A DNA stretch of 5,024 nt from Alphaproteobacteria bacterium (GTDB taxonomy: Bacteria > Pseudomonadota > Alphaproteobacteria > Sphingomonadales > Sphingomonadaceae). Position numbers and translations under genes: made by a program. The notes below the pieces were generated by a model. That model had not been told where the DNA came from and did no database searches. It worked only from the letters and a program-made list of their open reading frames with translations. Below, in pieces: positions 1 through 5,024 of the stretch. The DNA lies in contig JAQGLH010000112.1 of assembly GCA_028293005.1 (NCBI GenBank), forward strand, positions 1-5,024. The letters are read 5' to 3'. Position 1 is the stretch's first letter. Every line of letters starts with the position of its first letter.

Positions 1-1312
1 CGTTGATCCCGACCATCCCGACATTGACCCGGCTGGCGAACTCGCGCGCGGCATGGCCGTTGCGGGTGAAGATCGCGACGCCGTTGCCATATTGGTGATC
101 GGACGGGAGCCGCAGCGCTTCCTCGAAGCTGTCCGCGCGCACCACCTGCAGCACCGGGCCGAAGATCTCCTCCTGATAGGAGCGGAAGTGCGGCTTGACG
201 TGATCGAACAGCGTCGGCCCGATGAAGAAGCCCTGCTCATGGCCCTGCAGCGCGAAGCCGCGGCCGTCGACGACCAGCTCGGCGCCCTCATCGATGCCCA
301 TCTGGATATAATCCTCGATGCGCTTGCGGTGGGCGGCGTTGACCACCGGTCCATAATGCGCGTCGGCATCGGTCGAAACGCCGACTCGGAGCGCGCCAAT
401 CGCCGGAAGAAGTTTCTCGCGCAGCGCCTCGGCCGTCTTCTCGCCGACCGGCACCACGACGGGCAGCGCCATGCAGCGCTCGCCGGCCGAGCCGAACGCA
501 GCGCCGGCGAGGTCGTTCACCACCTGGTCGAGATCGGCATCGGGCATGACGATGCCGTGGTTCTTGGCGCCGCCGAACGCCTGGACGCGCTTGCCGTTCG
601 CGGTGCCGCGCGAATAGATATAATGGGCGATGTCCGACGAACCGACGAAGCTGATCGCCTTGATCTCGTCATGGTCGAGAATGGCGTCGACCATTTCCTT
701 GTCGCCATGAACGACCTGCAGGACGCCCTCGGGAAGGCCCGCCTCGATCATCAGCTCGGCGAGGCGCACCGGCACCGACGGATCGCGCTCGGACGGCTTG
801 AGGATGAAGGCGTTGCCGCAGGCGATCGCCATGCCGAACATCCACATCGGGATCATGGCGGGAAAGTTGAACGGCGTGATGCCGACGACGATGCCGAGCG
901 GCTGCCGCATCGAATAGACGTCGATCCCCGGCCCCGCGCCCTGCGTATATTCTCCCTTGAGCGTGTGCGGGATGCCGCAGGCGAACTCGATCACCTCGAG
1001 CCCGCGCTGGATGTCGCCCTTGGCGTCGGCGACCACCTTGCCGTGCTCGGACGAGAGCAGCAGAGCCAGCTCGTCCATGTTCTTCTCGACCAAAGTCTTG
1101 AAGTTGAACAGCACCCGCGCGCGCCGCTGCGGGTTGGTCGCGCCCCAGCCAAGCTGCGCCTCGCGCGCGAACGCTACCGCTTTGTCGAGGTCGGCGGCGC
1201 TGCCGAAGCGCACCCGCGCCTGCACATGGCCGTTGTTGGGATCGTAGACGTCGCCCTGGCGCTCGCCGCCCGCATAGGCGCCGCCGCCGATAAAATGATC
1301 GATGTTTCGCAT
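1..1312 (-). CDS. mmsA: Methylmalonate/malonate-semialdehyde dehydrogenase (CoA-acylating), 3' end beyond window
   Basis: This is an NAD-dependent aldehyde dehydrogenase of the MmsA/IolA group, which oxidatively decarboxylates methylmalonate or malonate semialdehyde to propionyl-CoA or acetyl-CoA in the cytoplasm (family knowledge). The reading frame is open from the ATG at 1312 to the left edge, giving 437 residues; family members are about 500, so roughly 60 C-terminal residues are missing. Visible motifs are TPFNFP with the oxyanion Asn149, an FVGSS nucleotide-binding turn, AFGGAKNH (residues 245-252) and SAGERCMAL with the catalytic Cys280. Ala245 sits where hydrolytic aldehyde dehydrogenases carry the general-base Glu, as expected for a CoA-dependent enzyme. 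The start is fixed by AGGAGG five bases upstream and by the typical N-terminus MRNIDHFIGG. It is divergent from the hydrolase at 1516. Methylmalonate versus malonate semialdehyde as substrate cannot be decided here. The family call is very secure. Confidence 0.95.
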   Translation of the reverse strand, partial: MRNIDHFIGGGAYAGGERQGDVYDPNNGHVQARVRFGSAADLDKAVAFAREAQLGWGATNPQRRARVLFNFKTLVEKNMDELALLLSSEHGKVVADAKGDIQRGLEVIEFACGIPHTLKGEYTQGAGPGIDVYSMRQPLGIVVGITPFNFPAMIPMWMFGMAIACGNAFILKPSERDPSVPVRLAELMIEAGLPEGVLQVVHGDKEMVDAILDHDEIKAISFVGSSDIAHYIYSRGTANGKRVQAFGGAKNHGIVMPDADLDQVVNDLAGAAFGSAGERCMALPVVVPVGEKTAEALREKLLPAIGALRVGVSTDADAHYGPVVNAAHRKRIEDYIQMGIDEGAELVVDGRGFALQGHEQGFFIGPTLFDHVKPHFRSYQEEIFGPVLQVVRADSFEEALRLPSDHQYGNGVAIFTRNGHAAREFASRVNVGMVGIN

Positions 1313-1317
1313 GGCAT

Positions 1318-1323
1318 CCTCCT
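1318..1323 (-). promoter_or_regulatory. Ribosome binding site of mmsA
   Basis: A perfect AGGAGG on the minus strand lies 5 nt before the ATG at 1312-1310. It decides the start of the dehydrogenase and rules out the out-of-frame ATG at 1317-1315. Confidence 0.85.
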
Positions 1324-1350
1324 GCGCCGGGACAGTGGAGACCCGTCGCC

Positions 1351-1396
1351 GTGCAGGCAAGGCACGGACGTGCAGGTCAGCACTGCAGAAGTGCAG
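1351..1396. promoter_or_regulatory. Cluster of short inverted repeats, possible operator
   Basis: Two similar half-palindromic units follow each other: GTGCAGGCAAGGCAC (1351-1365) and GTGCAGGTCAGCAC (1370-1383), each with GTGC and GCAC arms around an AGG-containing centre and with starts 19 nt apart. They run into CACTGCAGAAGTG (1381-1393, CACT/AGTG arms) and CTGCAGAAGTGCAG (1383-1396, CTGCA/TGCAG arms, 4-nt loop). The cluster lies 39-84 nt upstream of the mmsA start codon, a plausible place for a repressor or activator site. The binding protein is unknown and no regulator gene is in the window. The arms are short, so chance in GC-rich DNA is possible. Confidence 0.35.
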
Positions 1397-1455
1397 CTGT
1401 TCGGCTGGCGAGATAGCTGCGGCGGCGACGCTGCGCAACCGAGCGCTGCGCCGGC

Positions 1456-1484
1456 TTCACGCGCGCGCGTCTGCGGGCTATCGA
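1456..1484 (+). promoter_or_regulatory. Weak candidate sigma-70 promoter for the plus-strand hydrolase
   Basis: TTCACG (1456-1461) and TATCGA (1479-1484) are separated by 17 nt, and the second box ends 31 nt before the ATG at 1516. Both boxes differ from consensus, and the spacer is dominated by the CG-alternating tract at 1459-1470. The call rests only on spacing and position. Confidence 0.2.
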
Positions 1485-1502
1485 GATCGACAGAGAATAT
1501 GT

Positions 1503-1509
1503 GGGAGGG
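1503..1509 (+). promoter_or_regulatory. Ribosome binding site of the plus-strand alpha/beta hydrolase
   Basis: GGGAGGG lies 6 nt before the ATG at 1516. It supports this ATG over the in-frame GTG at 1501, which would place the purine-rich box inside the coding region. Confidence 0.75.
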
Positions 1510-1515
1510 ACGTCG

Positions 1516-2280
1516 ATGACTGGACCACGCGATCACGCTGCCGGGCCGGCGGCGACATTCGTGCTCGTGCACGGCGCCTGGCATGGGGGGTGGTGCTACG
1601 CGCGCACCGCCGCGTTGCTGCGCGCGCGCGGGCATCGCGTGTACGCGCCGACTTTGTCCGGCCTCGCCGACCGATCGCATTTGTTCAGCGGCGCGATCAC
1701 GCTCTCGACCCACATCGCCGACATCGTCAATCTAATCAAATGGGAGGACCTCGACGATGTCGTCCTGTGCGGCCATTCGTACGGCGGGATGGTGATCAGC
1801 GGCGTGGCGGAGCAAGTCTCCGACCGCATCGGATCGATCGTCTTTCTCGACGCCTTCATCCCCGAAGCCGGCGATTGCCTGTTCGACATCGTGCCGCTGC
1901 CAGTCGCCGACTTCCTCGCCGATGCGGGTGCCAACGGTGGGATCGGCATCACGCCGCTCTCGGCGGGATTGTTCGGCGTCAACGAGGCCGATCGGGCGCG
2001 GGTCGATGCGCTTTGCACACTCCAGCCGATCGGCACCTTCACGGAAAAGCTGCCCTCGGTTGCCGGCCGCGAGAGGATCGCGAACAAGCGCTACATCTTC
2101 GCGACCGGTTATGCCGACGGCGGTCTGTTCAAGGGCTTCCACGCGCGGGTCGCGCAGGATGCGGGATGGACGACCGCGATCGTCGACTGCGGCCACGATG
2201 TCATGCTCGACCAGCCCGAACGGCTTGCCGACTTGCTTGAAGAGGCGGCTCCGGCAGAAGTTGCGCGATCGGGCGATTGA
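1516..2280 (+). CDS. Alpha/beta fold hydrolase, HGAWHGGW type (esterase-like, substrate unknown)
   Basis: This gene encodes a 254-residue soluble alpha/beta hydrolase of the single-domain group that resembles plant methylesterases and hydroxynitrile lyases. The oxyanion-loop motif HGAWHGGWCY is at residues 19-28 and the nucleophile elbow GHSYGG at 86-91, with Ser88. The C-terminal CGHDVMLDQPERLADLL supplies the catalytic His227. The catalytic acid is less certain; Asp201, in ATGYADG after a late strand, is a candidate. There is no signal peptide or membrane segment, so it should act in the cytoplasm, probably on an ester, lactone or thioester. It is the only long gene on the plus strand, is divergent from mmsA and converges on the oxygenase operon, so it is likely transcribed alone. 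The length is normal and the gene looks intact. The fold is secure; the substrate cannot be inferred, and a role linked to the oxygenase operon is only a guess from proximity. Confidence 0.9.
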   Translation: MTGPRDHAAGPAATFVLVHGAWHGGWCYARTAALLRARGHRVYAPTLSGLADRSHLFSGAITLSTHIADIVNLIKWEDLDDVVLCGHSYGGMVISGVAEQVSDRIGSIVFLDAFIPEAGDCLFDIVPLPVADFLADAGANGGIGITPLSAGLFGVNEADRARVDALCTLQPIGTFTEKLPSVAGRERIANKRYIFATGYADGGLFKGFHARVAQDAGWTTAIVDCGHDVMLDQPERLADLLEEAAPAEVARSGD

Positions 2281-2317
2281 AGGTCCGGAGCGCAGGTAGG
2301 AAGGCCCTCCACCACCC
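2281..2317. other. Convergent intergenic gap without a clear terminator
   Basis: These 37 nt separate the ends of the two convergent hydrolase genes. There is no stem followed by a T run on either strand. The only dyad reaching the gap is CTCCGG (2249-2254) with CCGGAG (2285-2290), whose loop of 30 nt is too long to call an intrinsic terminator. Termination may be Rho-dependent or further downstream. Confidence 0.5.
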
Positions 2318-3190
2318 TCAGGCGTGCCCCGAAACCTCCCGCAGGAAGCTGCCCATCACGCCGTTGAACTCGGCGGGCTTTTCGAACTGCGGCCAATGGC
2401 CGGCATCCTCCATCAGATACCAGCGCGCGTCGGGGATGATGCGGCTTGCTTCCTCGCCGACTTCCCAGGGCATGGTCGGATTCTGGCGCGACCAGAAGAC
2501 CAGGGCCGGGCAGGCGATCTGCGCCAGATTCTCGCGCGTCAGCCGCCAGCCGCCGCCGCCGGTCATGTTCGCGACCATCTTGCCTGAGACCGCCATGAAC
2601 TCGGGATCGGTGTAGATCCGGAAGCGGGTGTCGACGAGCTCCTCGGTGACCACACTCTTGTCGAACATCAGCCATTCGAGCCTTTCGCGGACGCTCTCGC
2701 GCGTCGGCGCCCCGGTGGCCTTGCTGGTCGCGCTCGCGACCTTCGCGCCGACGCTGCGCGACAGCTCGGCGGCATCCTTCGACACTTCGAGCCCGGCGCC
2801 GGTGATCGAGGCATAGCCACGCACCCGATCGGCGTGATTGACCGCGATCCACCCGGCGACCCATCCGCCCAGCGACTGCCCGCCTACGATGGCTTGGTCG
2901 ATGCCGCAGGCATCCATGTAGGAAAGCACGTGCCGGCCGAGCGTCGGCACATCATAGTCGATGTCCGGCTTGGCGGTGAAGCCGTGGCCGAGCATATCGA
3001 GCGCGTGCAGCTGATTGTGCGTGCCGAGCGTGTTGAGATTGCGGGTCCAGGTTTCCGCATGGCCGGTGATGCCGTGCAGCAGGATGACCGGATCACCCGT
3101 CCCGGCGACCAGGCTGCGCGTGCGATGGCCGCCGGCATCGGTGAAGCGGACTTCGGCGCCCAGCATCTCGACCCAGAAAGAGGCGCTCAC
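2318..3190 (-). CDS. Alpha/beta hydrolase resembling meta-cleavage-product hydrolases (BphD/MhpC-like), coupled to a Rieske oxygenase
   Basis: This 290-residue alpha/beta hydrolase resembles the carbon-carbon bond hydrolases BphD, DmpD and MhpC, which split ring-cleavage products. Visible motifs are LHGITGHAETW (38-48, oxyanion loop), the nucleophile elbow GQSLGG (104-109, Ser106), a lid region of about residues 138-220 and DAGHWPQFEKPAEFN (262-276) with His265. The catalytic Asp expected in the WGRxDxxxP segment is Asn237 here (WSRQNPTMP, 233-241). The motifs GQSLGG and HGITGH also differ from the usual GNSMGG/GNSFGG and HGxGPGA of proven meta-cleavage hydrolases, so the substrate may be another ester or diketone. 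The GTG start at 3190 overlaps the small-subunit stop by 4 nt (GTGA), and the N-terminal FWVEMLGAEVRF looks like the proper family start; ATG at codon 9 is the alternative. It has no signal peptide and is probably cytoplasmic. It is the last gene of the visible operon. Confidence 0.88.
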   Translation of the reverse strand: MSASFWVEMLGAEVRFTDAGGHRTRSLVAGTGDPVILLHGITGHAETWTRNLNTLGTHNQLHALDMLGHGFTAKPDIDYDVPTLGRHVLSYMDACGIDQAIVGGQSLGGWVAGWIAVNHADRVRGYASITGAGLEVSKDAAELSRSVGAKVASATSKATGAPTRESVRERLEWLMFDKSVVTEELVDTRFRIYTDPEFMAVSGKMVANMTGGGGWRLTRENLAQIACPALVFWSRQNPTMPWEVGEEASRIIPDARWYLMEDAGHWPQFEKPAEFNGVMGSFLREVSGHA

Positions 3191-3696
3191 ATGAACACCG
3201 AGACGGCGCGCGGCAGCACGCGGTGGTCGAGGAACACCTTGCGCTCGGCGATCAGCCAGCCGTTGCCCGCGCGGCGCAGCCGGTCCTCGCGGCGGCCGAC
3301 GAAGAAATCACCGTCCTTGTCGCGCCGTCCCTGGAACAGGATGAAGTTCGAGTGGACGGTCAATTCGTCGCCCTCGCCCTCGACGAGGACGTTGCCGATC
3401 ACGCGCCGAGTGCGCGAGCGCGGCAGCTCGGCGTACGCCATGCCGGACTTGATCCGCTCGAGCCTCTTGGCGAGGAACGCCTTGCCCTCCTCCATCACCG
3501 CCCATTGGCCCTGGACCGGATCGTTGTCGCTCTCGCCTTCGAGCGTCTCGATCACCGGCATCCAGTAGCGCGCGTCGTCGGCGAACAGCTCCAGCCATTC
3601 CTCGAAGCGATAGGCGTCGACCAGCCGAGCCTCGTGGAACAGGAAGGACTCGATCTCGGCCTTCAGTTCGTGCCGATAGCCGTTCATCGCGCTCAT
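3187..3696 (-). CDS. Aromatic-ring-hydroxylating dioxygenase, beta (small) subunit
   Basis: This is the small subunit of a Rieske non-heme iron oxygenase, with an NTF2/SnoaL-like cone fold and no cofactor of its own. It normally assembles with the large subunit as an alpha3beta3 hexamer and has a structural role (family knowledge). The 169-residue length is typical. Diagnostic segments are the N-terminal helix FLFHEARLVDAYRFEEWLEL (18-37) followed by FADDARYWMPV, then SRTRRVIGNV (94-103), HSNFILFQGRR (115-125) and the C-terminal GWLIAERKVFLDHRVL (146-161). The ATG at 3696 overlaps the large-subunit stop as ATGA, and its own stop overlaps the hydrolase GTG as GTGA, so translation of all three genes is probably coupled. 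No strong ribosome-binding site precedes the start; an in-frame ATG at codon 4 is a minor alternative. The identity is firm and the substrate unknown. Confidence 0.94.
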   Translation of the reverse strand: MSAMNGYRHELKAEIESFLFHEARLVDAYRFEEWLELFADDARYWMPVIETLEGESDNDPVQGQWAVMEEGKAFLAKRLERIKSGMAYAELPRSRTRRVIGNVLVEGEGDELTVHSNFILFQGRRDKDGDFFVGRREDRLRRAGNGWLIAERKVFLDHRVLPRAVSVFM

Positions 3697-5012
3697 GCCG
3701 CAGTCATCAACTTGAGCCAGTGGCGATAGAAATTGCGGTGGTTCTGCTCGGAAAAATGCGGGCCCAGCTTTCCAGGCAGCCCCTCGACCTCGAGCTCGCC
3801 GTCGTGGCCGACGCCCATGGCATAATGAAGGTTCGACGCGCCGGTGACGGTGCCGCGCAGCGCCTCGCTGATGCGCTCGAAATTCTCGCCGTCGTCAGGA
3901 CCGAATATACCCCCGGCGGCATTCTCCTGGGACATTTGGGTTCGGGCGAATTCGCGGATCGCGAGCGGCGCGGCGGAGTCGAACAGGCAGATCTGCCAGA
4001 CCTCGAGCTCATTGGGTCCCTTGGGATGCCACGAGTAGAGCCCGAGCACATGGAAGCAGCCGAACTTGATCCACGACATGTTGGGGAAGATGTTGCCCTC
4101 CCCGAGCCCGTGGATGTCGGCCTGGCGTTCGGACAGATGCTCGCGCAGCCGTTGGTTATAGGCCTGGACATATTCGACTCCCTCGGGCCCGAACATCTGC
4201 GCCATGTGGAGATCGTTCTGCAGCGCGCGGCCGGGCTTGGGGATGTCACCCATGCCGTGGCCGTTGTCGAAATAAGCGATATAATCGGCGACCTGGTCGT
4301 AGGGCGGCAGAAAGCCGATCTTGAACGCGCTGCCATGCGTCGTCAGCACATGATAATCGTCGCCGGCGAAATTCTCCGAGGCGAGCTTCCAATTGGTGTT
4401 GATCCGGTATTTCATCACCGGGCCGATCACCTCGAGCCCACCCAGTGCGCCGACCAGGGGAAGATCGAGATACCAGAGCTGCTCGGGAGTGAGATATTGC
4501 TCGAGCGGCATCGCATCCTCGTCCCAATTGGCGAAGATCAGGCCCTTGTAGCTTGCCACATTGGGCACGCGGACAAGCCCCATCACGCTCTTGTCGAGGT
4601 TGCCATGATAGGCTTCCTTGAGCAGCGGCACCCCAACCAGGCTGCCATCGCGCGCGTAGCCCCAGCCATGGTACGGGCAGATGAACATCGAGGTGTTGCC
4701 GCGGTCGGTGCCGCAGACTGCCAGGCCGCGGTGGCGGCAGCTGTTCAGCAGCACGTTGATCTCATCATTCTCGCCGCGCACGACGATCACCCGGTCCTCG
4801 CCGATCGCCGAGGCGAAGAAATCGCCCGGATTACGGATTTGCGATTCATGGCCGAGGAAGCACCAGCTCTTGAGGAAGATGCGCTCGAGCTCGAGCTGGT
4901 AGACGTCAGGATCGGTGAACATCCGGCCGCTGACGATGCCGCGGTCGGGATCGACCAGCCGTCTGATGTCGTCGTCGCCGAGCCGTCGCGGGTCCTTCAA
5001 TAGCGTCGCCAT
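3693..5012 (-). CDS. Rieske [2Fe-2S] aromatic-ring-hydroxylating dioxygenase, alpha (large) subunit
   Basis: This is the catalytic subunit of a Rieske oxygenase of the naphthalene/biphenyl dioxygenase style, which adds O2 to an aromatic substrate using electrons delivered by a ferredoxin and reductase. From the chosen start it has 439 residues. The Rieske cluster motif CRHRG...CPYHGW gives Cys92, His94, Cys112 and His115 with exact C-x-H-x17-C-x2-H spacing. In the C-terminal catalytic domain ENFAGDDYHVLTTH supplies Fe ligands His221 and His226 and the bridging Asp218; the third ligand should be one of Asp373/374 in FGPDDGEN. All key residues are present, so the enzyme should be active. The ATG at 5012 is chosen because GGAGAG precedes it by 4 nt; an in-frame ATG at 5024, the last bases of the window, would add four residues and cannot be judged without upstream sequence. 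The stop overlaps the small-subunit start (ATGA). The substrate cannot be assigned from sequence alone; no redox partner is visible. Confidence 0.95.
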   Translation of the reverse strand: MATLLKDPRRLGDDDIRRLVDPDRGIVSGRMFTDPDVYQLELERIFLKSWCFLGHESQIRNPGDFFASAIGEDRVIVVRGENDEINVLLNSCRHRGLAVCGTDRGNTSMFICPYHGWGYARDGSLVGVPLLKEAYHGNLDKSVMGLVRVPNVASYKGLIFANWDEDAMPLEQYLTPEQLWYLDLPLVGALGGLEVIGPVMKYRINTNWKLASENFAGDDYHVLTTHGSAFKIGFLPPYDQVADYIAYFDNGHGMGDIPKPGRALQNDLHMAQMFGPEGVEYVQAYNQRLREHLSERQADIHGLGEGNIFPNMSWIKFGCFHVLGLYSWHPKGPNELEVWQICLFDSAAPLAIREFARTQMSQENAAGGIFGPDDGENFERISEALRGTVTGASNLHYAMGVGHDGELEVEGLPGKLGPHFSEQNHRNFYRHWLKLMTAA

Positions 5013-5016
5013 CTCA

Positions 5017-5022
5017 CTCTCC
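5017..5022 (-). promoter_or_regulatory. Ribosome binding site supporting the internal start of the oxygenase large subunit
   Basis: GGAGAG on the minus strand ends 4 nt before the ATG at 5012-5010. It lies directly after the in-frame ATG at 5024-5022, sharing its final G, and so favours the shorter protein. Confidence 0.6.
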
Positions 5023-5024
5023 AT

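Larger units (their letters stand above)
1313..1515. other. Divergent intergenic region between mmsA and the plus-strand hydrolase gene
   Basis: This 203-nt region must hold the promoters of both flanking divergent genes, unless the hydrolase is read from further away. It contains the two ribosome-binding sites at its borders, a cluster of GTGC/GCAC inverted repeats at 1351-1396 and a CG-alternating palindrome at 1459-1470. No convincing sigma-70 promoter was found for mmsA. For the plus-strand gene a weak candidate is TTCACG (1456-1461) followed 17 nt later by TATCGA (1479-1484). No small gene or RNA gene is recognisable. Confidence 0.6.

Noticed and set aside
302..312. TATAAT-like promoter box (also near 618-624)
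   Set aside because: Both lie inside the mmsA coding frame, encode Ile/Tyr codons there, and have no matching -35 element with a gene to serve.
1360..1376. Possible sigma-54 promoter (GGCACG...TGCAG)
   Set aside because: The GG and GC dinucleotides are 9 nt apart instead of the required 10, and the TT before GC is missing.
1501..1515. GTG at 1501 as start of the plus-strand hydrolase
   Set aside because: It would place the GGGAGGG box within the coding sequence; the ATG at 1516 has ideal spacing from that box.
53..1519. 488-codon open frame on the plus strand
   Set aside because: It is antisense to the MmsA frame, which has all the catalytic motifs. The translation is rich in Arg, Ala, Asp and His with no recognisable domain, as expected of a mirror frame in GC-rich DNA.
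1302..2240. 312-codon plus-strand frame across the intergenic region and the hydrolase
   Set aside because: The translation is extremely Arg-rich and lies in another frame of the clear alpha/beta hydrolase at 1516-2280.
2249..2290. CTCCGG/CCGGAG dyad as a bidirectional terminator
   Set aside because: The arms are only 6 bp with a 30-nt loop, and there is no T run on either side.
3720..5003. 427-codon open frame on the plus strand
   Set aside because: It is the antisense shadow of the Rieske large subunit; it has no domain and no ribosome-binding site of note.

Overview
This GC-rich window looks like chromosomal or plasmid DNA of an aromatic-degrading proteobacterium. The style of the proteins, the strong G/C preference at wobble positions and the co-location of a Rieske oxygenase with a CoA-acylating aldehyde dehydrogenase suggest an alphaproteobacterium, most likely a sphingomonad (Sphingomonas, Novosphingobium or Sphingobium). 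That assignment is inference from protein style; there is no rRNA or other taxonomic marker here.

Layout, left to right. (1) Positions 1-1312, minus strand: the first 437 codons of an MmsA-type methylmalonate/malonate-semialdehyde dehydrogenase, whose C-terminus lies off the left edge. (2) Positions 1313-1515: a divergent intergenic region with two good ribosome-binding sites at its edges and a cluster of overlapping short inverted repeats near the dehydrogenase. (3) Positions 1516-2280, plus strand: a stand-alone alpha/beta hydrolase of the HGAWHGGW type. (4) A convergent 37-nt gap. (5) Positions 2318-5012, minus strand: a compact three-gene unit transcribed from right to left, in the order Rieske oxygenase large subunit, small subunit, then a second, unrelated alpha/beta hydrolase resembling meta-cleavage-product hydrolases. 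The three genes overlap by 4 nt each (ATGA and GTGA), which points to translational coupling and a shared pathway.

Working model (inference): the Rieske alpha/beta oxygenase hydroxylates an aromatic or similar substrate, and the coupled hydrolase acts on the substrate or a later intermediate. The MmsA-like enzyme could convert a C3/C4 semialdehyde from downstream catabolism to acetyl-CoA or propionyl-CoA. No ferredoxin, reductase, cis-diol dehydrogenase, extradiol dioxygenase or regulator lies in the window, so the electron-transfer partners and the rest of the pathway must be elsewhere. The most notable detail is that the operon hydrolase has Asn where the catalytic Asp of the BphD/MhpC group is expected. 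I see no RNA gene, CRISPR array, insertion sequence or prophage signal, and no clearly new system; the gene families are all familiar, although the substrate of the operon is not evident.
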